Source: a virus
Length of the DNA stretch: 20,153 bases
Virus record (IMG/VR): IMGVR_UViG_3300030419_001427
Location: 1-20,153 of that record
Strand: one strand, 5' to 3'
Shown: positions 1 to 7,449 of the stretch, one piece after another
Position numbering within the stretch: position 1 is the first letter of the stretch
Layout: each line of letters starts with the position of its first letter
Position numbers and translations under genes: made by a program
The notes under the pieces: generated by a model
The model's database searches: none
Told to the model about the DNA's origin: nothing
The model's input: the letters and a program-made list of their open reading frames with translations, nothing else

Positions 1-593
1 TTGAGATTGAAACAAACTATATGGTTAATGATATGTTAGACTTGATGTTCGTAGCGTCATTTGGTAATTGGAAATTTGACGGAGACGCTGAGGGAACTTA
101 TCAAGAAAATGAGTATAACTCAGAAGGTCAAGTAGTTGGATTTTCAACAACTGAATATGCATACGCACTTGACGGATTGTATGTAGGTGATATGCCACAA
201 ACTGCATATGTATTGGGAATGACATTAAAACCAGTCAAGGGTTTAATGATACAAGCAATACACAAAACATACGATAAGAACTATTCAGACTGGTCACCAG
301 GCGCTCGTGAATATGACGGAACGGATGATGACGCAGACAGAAGTCAAGTATGGGAAGCTCCTGGCTACTCAAAACTTGACCTACATATGTCTTACAAATT
401 ACCAAAAGTTAAAGGACTTGATATGACTTTAAACGGACATATCTTTAATGTTCTTGATGAGGTATTTGTTCAAGACGCAGTTGATAATAGTAGATACAAT
501 AGTTGGGGTTCTAAGGAACACTTAGCACACAACGCAGAAGTATTCTTGGGAACACCAAGATATGCAAATATTGGATTAACTATTAACTTCTAA
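1..593 (+). CDS. TonB-dependent receptor-like outer-membrane barrel, C-terminal part (5' end outside window)
   Basis: The frame is open to the left edge, so the true start lies outside the window; about 196 residues are visible. The fragment has the alternating aromatic/polar pattern of outer-membrane beta strands. It also carries C-terminal hallmarks of TonB-dependent receptors: a P-Q-T segment in a predicted strand (VGDMPQTAYVLG), a late 'hIFNVLDE' stretch matching the usual N-V/L-F/L-D-x-x-Y element, a 'GTPRYANIGLTINF' ending matching G-x-P-R...F, and a terminal Phe as the BAM insertion signal expects. Family members import siderophores, vitamin B12 or glycans in Gram-negative bacteria. 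This is unexpected beside T4-like replication genes. Word usage (frequent GACGGA for Asp-Gly, AT-rich third positions) looks like the phage genes downstream, which argues against a simple host/phage chimera but does not exclude it. Plug domain and TonB box cannot be checked here. Confidence 0.8.
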   Translation, partial: EIETNYMVNDMLDLMFVASFGNWKFDGDAEGTYQENEYNSEGQVVGFSTTEYAYALDGLYVGDMPQTAYVLGMTLKPVKGLMIQAIHKTYDKNYSDWSPGAREYDGTDDDADRSQVWEAPGYSKLDLHMSYKLPKVKGLDMTLNGHIFNVLDEVFVQDAVDNSRYNSWGSKEHLAHNAEVFLGTPRYANIGLTINF

Positions 594-599
594 TCTTAT

Positions 600-621
600 G
601 GGGGCGATTTATTTCGCCCCC
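600..621 (+). terminator. GC-rich hairpin after the receptor gene (possible terminator, no U-tract)
   Basis: A perfect 7-bp stem, GGGGGCG (600-606) with CGCCCCC (615-621), closes an 8-base loop of A and T. It lies 7 bases after the receptor stop codon and just before the polymerase promoter, where a terminator is expected. It is followed by an A-run rather than the T-run a rightward intrinsic terminator needs. It could therefore be an RNA 3'-end stabiliser or a factor-assisted terminator. It is the most GC-rich element in the window. Confidence 0.55.
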
Positions 622-632
622 ACAAAAAAAAC

Positions 633-661
633 TTGACATTATTAAAAAAGTATTGTATATT
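633..661 (+). promoter_or_regulatory. Sigma70-type promoter for the polymerase gene
   Basis: TTGACA (633-638) matches the -35 consensus exactly. It is followed by a 17-base spacer and TATATT (656-661), which is close to the -10 consensus. Start of transcription would be near 668, about 30 bases before the polymerase start codon. It is the only gap with a consensus -35 box, suggesting early transcription by unmodified host RNA polymerase. Confidence 0.7.
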
Positions 662-665
662 TATA
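658..665 (+). promoter_or_regulatory. TATTTATA octamer, copy 1
   Basis: TATTTATA overlaps the -10 region of the polymerase promoter, 31 bases before the start codon. The same octamer recurs in the other intergenic gaps of the window (3988, 7870, 16084, and TATTTATT at 13513). It is the reverse complement of the T4 late-promoter core TATAAATA; function here is inferred only. Confidence 0.4.
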
Positions 666-685
666 TACAGAGTGTTGTATCTAAA

Positions 686-690
686 AGGAG
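686..690 (+). promoter_or_regulatory. Ribosome-binding site that fixes the TTG start of DNA polymerase
   Basis: AGGAG lies 6 bases before the TTG at 697, within AAAAGGAG. No ATG in this frame lies between the site and the first conserved residues, so this site decides the unusual TTG start. Confidence 0.75.
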
Positions 691-696
691 TTATAT

Positions 697-3198
697 TTGT
701 ATCAAGCAATTCACTATGATGTAAAAAAATCAAAAATGCATTTATGGGACGACCAAAAAGGTTATCTCGTAGTCCCTTATCATAAGTATGCTTATGTTAA
801 ACACTCAAATGGTCAGCATGTTTCTCTTTATGGAGATAGATTAAAAAGAGTTACAAACTATGACAAAGATGACCCAACACTTCACGAGTCAGATGTTCCG
901 CCAGTCACAAGATTTTTAGTTGATAACTATGGAGATTCTGATGAGGTATCAGTAGGACATAGAACTATGTTCTTTGACATTGAGGTTGAAGTAACGGACG
1001 GATTTCCTGACATAGAGAAAGCACAAAATCCAATCACTTCAATAGCACTCTATGATTCCACAACACAAAAATATTTTACCTATTGCTTTGACCCAAAACA
1101 AAGAATTAAAAATTATACAAAAGATGACGAGATAGTTGAGTTCTATGATACTGAATATGAAATGTTAAATAAGTTTTATCAAAAGTATTTAGAAATTAGA
1201 CCTACGATTATTAGTGGTTGGAACTCAGACTTTTTTGATATTCCTTATCTATATAATAGAGCGGTTAGAGTGTTGGGGCCTGAGGTAGCAAATCTTTTAT
1301 CACCAATCTCAGAAGTTATTTATTCAGAATACAAAAAGAAACATACAATCGCTGGTGTATCATCATTAGATTATTTATCTTTGTATCGTAATTTTTCATT
1401 TACTCAACAATCAAGTTATCGTTTAGATTATATTGGTGAAGTAGAAGTTGGTATGAAAAAGGTTGATTATGAGGGGACACTTGATGATTTATATGAGAAA
1501 GACTTACAGACTTTTATTGATTATAATATTCGAGATGTAAGAATATTAGTTGAGTTAGACAAAAAATTAGATTTTATTGAAATTGCCAGAGGTATTGCTC
1601 ACTTAGGGCATGTTCCTTATGAAGATGTTTATATGTCAAGTCGTTGGTTAGAGGGAGCTATATTAGTTTATCTGAAAAAGATTGGTGTGGTTGCACCAAA
1701 CAAACCAAGACGACCAAAAAAATTAGATGATGATAAGTTTGCAGGAGCTTATGTTCAAGAACCACAATCTGGCAAACACGATTGGGTTTATGACTTGGAC
1801 ATTACATCAATGTATCCGAGTGTTATTCGTTCACTAAATATATCACCTGAAACAAAAGTTGGTAAGGTAGTGGGTTGGGACGCTGAACAATTCTTAAAAA
1901 CCGATAATAAAAAAACTTACACAATGTTAAATAAACAAGGTAAGGAAATGGGTAAGATGACAGAAAGAGAACTTCAACAATATTTTGATGAAGCAGATGT
2001 TTCCATAGCGTCAAATGGAATAATGTATAGAACAGACAAACAAGGACTGATACCTGCATTGTTGGAAAAATGGTTCAATGAAAGAGTTGAGATGAGAAAA
2101 CTTGTGAAGAAGTTTCACGATGAGGGTGATAAAGAAAAAGAAGATTATTTTGATAGACGACAATATATTCAGAAAGTTGTATTGAATTCATTGTATGGTG
2201 TATTAGGTTTATCAGTATTTAGATTTTATGATTTGGATAATGCCGAAGCAACCACTCTTACGGGTCAATCTCTAATTAAGTTTAGTAAAAAGATAACCAA
2301 TCATTATTACAACACTCAATTGAATACTGATGACGACTATGTTATCTATATCGATACAGACTCTATTTTTGCTTCGGCAGTTCCATTGATTGAGAAAAGA
2401 TTTCCTAATCAAGAATTGACAGAAACTATGATGACACAAAGGATTTCTGAAATTTGTGCAGAAGTTCAAGACTATCTAAACAATTCATACAATTATTTTG
2501 GTAAAAAGTTTTTAAATCTTGATAAGCATGTGTTCGATATCAAACAAGAGGTAATTGCAAAGACAGGTTTATTTATCACAAAGAAAAGATATGGGTTAAG
2601 AATTATTAATGACGCTGGTAGAAAATGTGATAAAATTCACGTTAAAGGATTAGACACGGTTCGTAGTAATTTTGCGGTGGCTATGAAAGAGTTATTGTCA
2701 AATGTGTTAGAAGATATTCTGGCAAATGTTCCAAAAGAAAAGATAGACGAAAGAATTAGTATCTTTAAAAGAAATATGACTTCATTACATTATGATGTTA
2801 TGGCAAATCCAATCGGTGTAAAAGGTATTGGAAAGTATCAGATAAAAGATGATGACAATCCATTTGCCACCTACAAAAAAGGAACACCAGTTCACGTCAA
2901 GTCTGCTATTAATTATAATTCGTTGTTAGAACATTGGTATGAGGGTAGAAAATATACAAAGATATCTAACGGAGAGAAAATTAAATGGGTTTATTTAAAA
3001 GAGAATGAGTTTGGTTTTGATACCATAGCTTACAAAGGTTATGAAGACCCACCACAAATTTTAGATATGATTAAAAACTTCATAGACCATAATAAAATGT
3101 TTGAACAAGCTATGAGTAAGAAAATTGGTATGTTTTATAAAGCAATGCATTGGGGTGGAATAGAAGACACAACACAATCAATGAGTAGGTTTTTCTAA
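697..3198 (+). CDS. 43: T4-type family B DNA polymerase (gp43-like)
   Basis: Replicative DNA polymerase with 3'-5' proofreading, 833 residues (T4 gp43 is about 900). Exonuclease motifs: Exo I with D94/E96 (FFDIEVEV), Exo II with D178 (WNSDFFDIPYLYNR), Exo III with D280 (YNIRDVRI). Polymerase motifs: A with D368 (DITSMYPSVI), B around K493 (KVVLNSLYG), C YIDTDS at 551-556, and a KKRY element at 629-632. The protein ends in SMSRFF. In T4 and RB69 the polymerase C-terminus is the peptide that binds the gp45 sliding clamp, so this tail is probably the clamp-docking peptide. Translation starts at TTG, the only non-ATG start I assign, behind a good AGGAG. Its stop shares one base with the next gene's ATG (taATG), implying coupled translation with the Mom-like gene. 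Confidence 0.97.
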   Translation: MYQAIHYDVKKSKMHLWDDQKGYLVVPYHKYAYVKHSNGQHVSLYGDRLKRVTNYDKDDPTLHESDVPPVTRFLVDNYGDSDEVSVGHRTMFFDIEVEVTDGFPDIEKAQNPITSIALYDSTTQKYFTYCFDPKQRIKNYTKDDEIVEFYDTEYEMLNKFYQKYLEIRPTIISGWNSDFFDIPYLYNRAVRVLGPEVANLLSPISEVIYSEYKKKHTIAGVSSLDYLSLYRNFSFTQQSSYRLDYIGEVEVGMKKVDYEGTLDDLYEKDLQTFIDYNIRDVRILVELDKKLDFIEIARGIAHLGHVPYEDVYMSSRWLEGAILVYLKKIGVVAPNKPRRPKKLDDDKFAGAYVQEPQSGKHDWVYDLDITSMYPSVIRSLNISPETKVGKVVGWDAEQFLKTDNKKTYTMLNKQGKEMGKMTERELQQYFDEADVSIASNGIMYRTDKQGLIPALLEKWFNERVEMRKLVKKFHDEGDKEKEDYFDRRQYIQKVVLNSLYGVLGLSVFRFYDLDNAEATTLTGQSLIKFSKKITNHYYNTQLNTDDDYVIYIDTDSIFASAVPLIEKRFPNQELTETMMTQRISEICAEVQDYLNNSYNYFGKKFLNLDKHVFDIKQEVIAKTGLFITKKRYGLRIINDAGRKCDKIHVKGLDTVRSNFAVAMKELLSNVLEDILANVPKEKIDERISIFKRNMTSLHYDVMANPIGVKGIGKYQIKDDDNPFATYKKGTPVHVKSAINYNSLLEHWYEGRKYTKISNGEKIKWVYLKENEFGFDTIAYKGYEDPPQILDMIKNFIDHNKMFEQAMSKKIGMFYKAMHWGGIEDTTQSMSRFF

Positions 3199-3968
3199 TG
3201 TATGTAAATGCAGATTCAGTTTACATTGAGGAAATACCAAGTTCAGTAGCCAAGAAAATGATTATTGAAAAACACTACACTCACGCATTCAGTATGTGTA
3301 GATATGCATTAGGTATTTATTATGTTGGAGAACAAGACCACAAGTTTTATGACGGAAAAGAAACTAAGTTAATTGGTTGTATGACTTATGGATATCCAGT
3401 TGGTCGTTCAGCGGTCAAGTCTATGATACCAACGTTAGAAAAAGAACAAGTATTAGAATTGACACGACTATATATTGATGACGGATACGGAAAGAACATT
3501 GAGTCATTGAGTATGGGTAAATCTTTCAAGTGGTTAAAGCAAAATGCCAGAGATATAAAAATGTTAATCAGTTATGCAGACCCGGAACAAATGCACTTGG
3601 GAACGATTTATCAAGCAACAAATTGGTTGTATCAAGATTGTCGTGATATACAATTAATGCCAAACTATTCAGTATCATTAGGTGAACCACATAATTGGAT
3701 ACATAGTCGTACGGTATTTTCAAGATACGGAAGTCATAATGTAGAACACTTGAAAAATGAAATAGGACATACATTTTATAGAAAAAGAGAAGCACCTAAA
3801 CATAGATACTTATATTTTTTGGGTTCATCAAGAGAAAACAAAAAGATGAGAAAACAATTGAAACACGATTGTAAAGCATATCCAAAAAACAAAGAAGAAT
3901 TTATACCGCCGATAGAGAAAATCGAGGTAGAAAATAAAAAAATCAAATCAATGGAAAAGTTTTTTTGA
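3198..3968 (+). CDS. Mom-like DNA adenine modification protein (GNAT-related) with a clamp-binding-like tail
   Basis: 256 residues resembling the phage Mu Mom family, which modifies adenine in phage DNA to block host restriction. Supporting segments: KHYTHAF with H26, Y27 and H29 near the N-terminus, LIGCMTYGYPVG (a GNAT-like strand pair), LELTRLYIDDGY in the middle, and the family-typical YADPEQMHLGTIYQATNWLY around residues 126-145 (D128). A basic C-terminal third would suit nucleic acid contact. The last residues, KSMEKFF, repeat the S-M-x-(R/K)-F-F end of the polymerase encoded immediately upstream, and the next gene is the sliding clamp, so I infer that it docks on the clamp. The start overlaps the polymerase stop by one base. 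The gene could instead be a GNAT relative with another substrate; the exact modification cannot be read from sequence. Confidence 0.75.
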   Translation: MYVNADSVYIEEIPSSVAKKMIIEKHYTHAFSMCRYALGIYYVGEQDHKFYDGKETKLIGCMTYGYPVGRSAVKSMIPTLEKEQVLELTRLYIDDGYGKNIESLSMGKSFKWLKQNARDIKMLISYADPEQMHLGTIYQATNWLYQDCRDIQLMPNYSVSLGEPHNWIHSRTVFSRYGSHNVEHLKNEIGHTFYRKREAPKHRYLYFLGSSRENKKMRKQLKHDCKAYPKNKEEFIPPIEKIEVENKKIKSMEKFF

Positions 3969-3987
3969 TTTTCAGATTAACAAATGA

Positions 3988-3995
3988 TATTTATA
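3988..3995 (+). promoter_or_regulatory. TATTTATA octamer, copy 2, upstream of the sliding clamp gene
   Basis: TATTTATA lies 28 bases before the clamp ATG. It overlaps a consensus -10 hexamer, TATAAT (3992-3997), but no good -35 box is seen at the right distance. The local word GATATTTATAA is shared with the gap before the Hint-protein gene. Confidence 0.45.
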
Positions 3996-4023
3996 ATTGA
4001 AAAATAATAGGAGAAAATAGGTT

Positions 4024-4755
4024 ATGAACAAAACTCAGTTAACAGACTTCATTACGAAATATACTCTTGGTGGAGAAATTAAATCAACTAAATGGACTTC
4101 AAACGGAAACTCATTATCAACAAGATTTATCTCAGGTGATAAATCAGTTGTGGGTAAAGTTGAATTAAGTAAGTTCACTCATCTATCACCTTGTGAATTA
4201 GGTGTATATAATACAGGACAACTATCAAGTTTGTTATCAGTATTGGGTGATGATGTTGAGGTTAGTTTATCAAACTCAGGAGATAAATTTATTTCTATGG
4301 AGTTCGTAGATACTAAAAGAAAAACAAAGTCAAAGTATATGTTAAGTGATTTATCGGTTATCCCTACACCACCAGAACTAAAAAATTTGCCAGATAGTTT
4401 TGAGTTAGGTATTAAGGTTGACCCTTATTTCGTGAACACATTTATTAGTGGTAAAGGTGCTTTATCCGAAGCAGAAACTTTTACTATTTTGACTGAAAAT
4501 AACGAAACAAAAATCGTTATTGGATATGCGAGTATCGCATCTAATCGTGTTACAATTCCAGTTGAAACTACAAAATATAAAGAGATTGAACCAATCAGTT
4601 TTAATGCAAATATGTTCGCATCAATCTTAAATGCAAACAAAGATTGTGAAAGTGCAACTCTTGAAGTTAGTTCAGCAGGTTTATCAAGAATACAATTCTC
4701 AATTGATAACTACAATTCAGAATACTTCTTGGTGTCAACACAAGCGGTTAATTAA
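4024..4755 (+). CDS. 45: Sliding clamp, DNA polymerase processivity factor (gp45-like)
   Basis: 243 residues; T4 gp45 is 228. In T4 the homotrimeric ring encircles DNA and tethers polymerase, and also activates late transcription. The call rests on length, on the two-fold repeated all-alpha/beta layout suggested by the sequence, and on gp45-like stretches: an N-terminal MNKTQLTDFITKYT helix, LGVYNTGQLSSLLSVLG mid-protein, and FNANMFASILNANKDCESATL in the second half, followed by a strand-rich end. The position between the polymerase gene and the clamp-loader ATPase gene fits the T4 cluster. AGGAG (4009-4013) lies 10 bases before the ATG. The stop overlaps the next ATG by one base. Clamp family sequences diverge strongly, so context carries part of the call. 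Confidence 0.88.
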   Translation: MNKTQLTDFITKYTLGGEIKSTKWTSNGNSLSTRFISGDKSVVGKVELSKFTHLSPCELGVYNTGQLSSLLSVLGDDVEVSLSNSGDKFISMEFVDTKRKTKSKYMLSDLSVIPTPPELKNLPDSFELGIKVDPYFVNTFISGKGALSEAETFTILTENNETKIVIGYASIASNRVTIPVETTKYKEIEPISFNANMFASILNANKDCESATLEVSSAGLSRIQFSIDNYNSEYFLVSTQAVN

Positions 4756-5678
4756 TGGATAATATAAAACATAGTTTATGGGTTGAAAAGTATAGGCCAA
4801 ACACCTTACAAACTTACATTGGTAATGACCATTTAAAAAGTAAGGTGTCAGTCTATTTGGAAAGTGGTGATGTTCCACATTTATTATTATTTGGTAGAGC
4901 AGGAACAGGTAAAACTACTTTGGCAAAACTCATTGTCAATAATATAGATTGTGATTATCTATACATCAACGCATCAGATGAGAATAGTGTAGATGTGGTT
5001 CGTGAGAAAGTCAAGAACTTCGCATCAACATTAGGTTTCAAAGATATGAAAGTGATTATCTTGGACGAGTGTGATTACATTACACCAAACGCCCAAGCAG
5101 CACTTCGTAATCTTATGGAAACTTTCTCTAAGAATTGTCGTTTTATATTGACTTGTAATTATGTCGAAAGAATAATTGACCCAATACAAAGTCGTTGTCA
5201 AGCATTTCAGATAATTCCACCAGATAGAAAAGAAGTAGCACAACATCTGGCAAATATATTGGATAATGAAAGTGTTAATTATGACATTAAGAATATAGCT
5301 ACCATTGTAAATGGTGGTTATCCAGATATTAGACGAGTAATCAATGGTGCTCAACGACAAGTAGTTAATAATGAATTAGTAATTGATGAAAATACAATCA
5401 CTCAAAACGATTATAAATTACAAGTATTAGACATATTAAAAACACAAGACAAGAAAAACTCATTTCAAAATATCAGACAATTATTAGCAGACTCAAAAGT
5501 ATCAGACTTTTCAGATTTGTTTAGGTTATTGTTTGATACGATTGATGATTGGGCAACAGGTCATATCGCAGAGTGTATTTTAATCTTGTCTAAATATCAA
5601 CAATCAGACGCAGTCGTAGTGGATAAAGAAATCAACATTATGTCTATGTTTGTAGAAATAATAGGGACAATAAAATGA
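4755..5678 (+). CDS. 44: Clamp loader large subunit, AAA+ ATPase (gp44-like)
   Basis: 307 residues, close to T4 gp44 (319) and to RFC small subunits. It opens and loads the sliding clamp at primer-template junctions using ATP. Features: N-terminal LWVEKYRPNTLQTYIGN (RFC box II type); Walker A GRAGTGKTT at 47-55 with K53; Walker B IILDECDY with D104/E105; sensor-1-like ILTCN; and the SRC motif S146-R147-C148 that supplies the trans-acting arginine finger; then sensor 2 near GGYPDIRRVING. Walker B has Cys after Asp-Glu. It is translationally coupled to the clamp (taATG) and to the next gene (ATGA). In T4 the small subunit gene 62 follows directly; here a zinc-ribbon gene does, and the probable gene 62 lies about 7.9 kb away. 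Confidence 0.96.
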   Translation: MDNIKHSLWVEKYRPNTLQTYIGNDHLKSKVSVYLESGDVPHLLLFGRAGTGKTTLAKLIVNNIDCDYLYINASDENSVDVVREKVKNFASTLGFKDMKVIILDECDYITPNAQAALRNLMETFSKNCRFILTCNYVERIIDPIQSRCQAFQIIPPDRKEVAQHLANILDNESVNYDIKNIATIVNGGYPDIRRVINGAQRQVVNNELVIDENTITQNDYKLQVLDILKTQDKKNSFQNIRQLLADSKVSDFSDLFRLLFDTIDDWATGHIAECILILSKYQQSDAVVVDKEINIMSMFVEIIGTIK

Positions 5679-5902
5679 GCAATATACAAAGAGAACAACC
5701 AGGACTTCAAATAGATTTATCAAAAGCAGAAACTATTGTTTGTGAGAATTGTGGAAACGCATCTTTCATACAGGCATTTTTCTTAAAGAAAGTATCGGCT
5801 TTGGTATCACCAACAGGTAAAGAAGCTATCGTTCCAATGCAAGTTTTTAGTTGTGGTAATTGTGGAACTATTCCAAAAAATATGACAGAAATGGGAGAAT
5901 AA
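5675..5902 (+). CDS. Small zinc-ribbon protein, function unknown
   Basis: 75 residues with two CxxC knuckles (CENC near residue 23 and CGNC near residue 60) separated by a hydrophobic/basic segment, which is a typical zinc ribbon. There is no signal peptide or membrane segment. The ATG overlaps the gp44 stop as ATGA, so it is co-translated with the clamp loader and sits where gene 62 would be in T4. It is too short and unlike the gp62 family to be that subunit. A nucleic-acid-binding or adaptor role is plausible but unproven. Confidence 0.75.
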   Translation: MSNIQREQPGLQIDLSKAETIVCENCGNASFIQAFFLKKVSALVSPTGKEAIVPMQVFSCGNCGTIPKNMTEMGE

Positions 5903-5903
5903 T

Positions 5904-6674
5904 ATGTCGTTGAAAAAACATTTTACTTTATGGAAACCACCATCAAGTAAAGCGATGAAACTAACAGAACAAGATACACTATTTACTGAAGGTATTATAG
6001 AGTTTGTAGAGAAATATTATTATGATAATGTCAGATATACGAAAAGAAGACAAGGATTATCAGTAACAAATATTGAAACACCAATGCAATTCTATGAAAA
6101 AGGTAGTAGAATAAATGATGAGAAAAACAATTCTGATGCCAAATATGAAATACATAATTTTGGTGATAGTTGGACTTATGGTTGGTGTCTTGAAAACGAA
6201 GAAGCATATCCACATTTACTAATTGAAGAAGATGTGGCTTCATATAATTATGGAGCAGGTAGAACAGGCCTTGACTATGCAGTAAAAAAAGCATCAGAGG
6301 TTTATCACAATAGAGGACTAAAAGATAAAGATAACTTTGTTTTTGTGATGACTATTCCACACACATTTAGAAGAATGTTTGTTGAAGATGATGGTATGGC
6401 TCGTAGGTGTATTGAAAAACCAAAAGCAGCTCTAATCAATGAATATAATCATTATTTATATTTCTTACATCATTACGAAATGTTAAATCGTTTTGTTGGT
6501 AGAGATAGGATAATTTGGGGAACTTGGGATAGTGAAGTTCCTGAGGACAAATTAGATATATTCTTTGAATTACACGACCACGGTTCTGATGGAAGACATC
6601 CTGGCATTGAGTCTCACAAAGTATATGCGGAGAAAGTAAAAAATGTCATCAAAGAAAGAAACTTATTTAAATAA
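5904..6674 (+). CDS. SGNH/GDSL-type hydrolase-like protein, first of a tandem pair
   Basis: 256 residues. Family SGNH hydrolases are esterases or acyl-transferases acting on glycans, lipids or acetylated sugars. The block I nucleophile is in FGDSWTYGW (S89); YNYGAGRTGLD supplies the block II/III Gly and Asn candidates; and the C-terminal D229-G-R-H232 fits the catalytic DxxH, followed by HPGIESHKVYAEKVKN. No signal peptide is seen, so it would act in the cytoplasm or inside the virion pathway. It closely resembles the next gene across the whole length (shared HNFGDSW/YTFGDSW, EYN..LYFLHHY.MLN.FVGRD, IIWGTWD). The next gene starts 32 bases inside this one's 3' end. The substrate is unknown; glycan de-acylation would suit the neighbouring GNAT and nearby glycosyltransferases. 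GGGAG at 5893-5897 supports the ATG at 5904. Confidence 0.8.
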   Translation: MSLKKHFTLWKPPSSKAMKLTEQDTLFTEGIIEFVEKYYYDNVRYTKRRQGLSVTNIETPMQFYEKGSRINDEKNNSDAKYEIHNFGDSWTYGWCLENEEAYPHLLIEEDVASYNYGAGRTGLDYAVKKASEVYHNRGLKDKDNFVFVMTIPHTFRRMFVEDDGMARRCIEKPKAALINEYNHYLYFLHHYEMLNRFVGRDRIIWGTWDSEVPEDKLDIFFELHDHGSDGRHPGIESHKVYAEKVKNVIKERNLFK

Positions 6675-7449
6675 AGTCAAATACAATGTAGACAAATTCT
6701 ACTTTGATAATCATAGAGTAACAACAAAAGAAAATACAGACGAAGGTTTTCCACAAGGAGAACACGGACTAAAACTTTATCAACACAAAGATGACAAAGG
6801 AAATATTGTTTACTCTAATGATAAAGGTGAATATGTTTCATCTCATTTAGAAGCTCTCAATATCTATGAAAACAATATGGGTAGATTAGAGGGTGGAAGA
6901 CAACACGACCCAATCTATAATGACGAAAATGCCAGAAGGCAAATCTACACATTTGGAGATAGTTGGACTTATGGTTGGAGTTTAGAACAAGAACAGACCT
7001 TTACTCATTTGTTAGGTGATGAAGACACAGCAGTTTATAACTACGGAGCAGGTGGAACAGGTTTAGATTTCGCAGTCAAGACATTATCAGAAGTTTACAT
7101 ACCAGAATCAAGACGACAAATATTTATCATTACGGTTCCACACTTTTTTAGAAGAACTTGGTTTGATGATGACGGAGTGGTATTGAGAGCGTGGCAGGTA
7201 AAAGAAAAAGTCAATATCAACGAGTATAATAATTACTTTTACTTTCTACATCATTATAATATGTTGAATACTTTTGTAGGTCGTGATAAAATTATATGGG
7301 GAACTTGGGACGGAGATTTACCAGCAGAACATTTTGATGTCAATTTTGATTTAACAGATTTAGCAGAGGATAATTTACATCCAGGTCCAATAGCACACAA
7401 AGAATATGCAGAGAAAATAAAAAATGTATTACAAGATAGATTTAAGTAG
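6643..7449 (+). CDS. SGNH/GDSL-type hydrolase-like protein, second of a tandem pair
   Basis: 268 residues, paralogue of the preceding gene. The nucleophile is S107 in FGDSWTYGW; YNYGAGGTGLDFAV follows; the catalytic dyad candidate is D243-N-L-H246 in the C-terminal NLHPGPIAHKEYAEKIKN. It differs from its sibling by an insertion in the N-terminal third (residues about 35-75, rich in Asp, Lys and Gly). The start is nested in the 3' end of the sibling gene, with GGAGA about ten bases upstream inside the codons for AEKVKN. The GNAT gene starts at the equivalent position within this gene, so the embedded start site appears to have been duplicated along with the gene. A 21-base identity (GATAGTTGGACTTATGGTTGG is 21 long with its last base) around the nucleophile also supports duplication. 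Confidence 0.8.
   Translation: MSSKKETYLNKVKYNVDKFYFDNHRVTTKENTDEGFPQGEHGLKLYQHKDDKGNIVYSNDKGEYVSSHLEALNIYENNMGRLEGGRQHDPIYNDENARRQIYTFGDSWTYGWSLEQEQTFTHLLGDEDTAVYNYGAGGTGLDFAVKTLSEVYIPESRRQIFIITVPHFFRRTWFDDDGVVLRAWQVKEKVNINEYNNYFYFLHHYNMLNTFVGRDKIIWGTWDGDLPAEHFDVNFDLTDLAEDNLHPGPIAHKEYAEKIKNVLQDRFK

Noticed and set aside
658-665. T4 late promoters pointing left (TATAAATA on the minus strand)
   Set aside because: No minus-strand gene is supported anywhere in the window, so leftward promoters would have nothing to transcribe; the position before rightward genes suggests another reading.
5675-5902. Gene 62 immediately after gene 44
   Set aside because: The 75-residue product is a zinc ribbon with two CxxC pairs and no resemblance to gp62; the protein at 13541 fits better.
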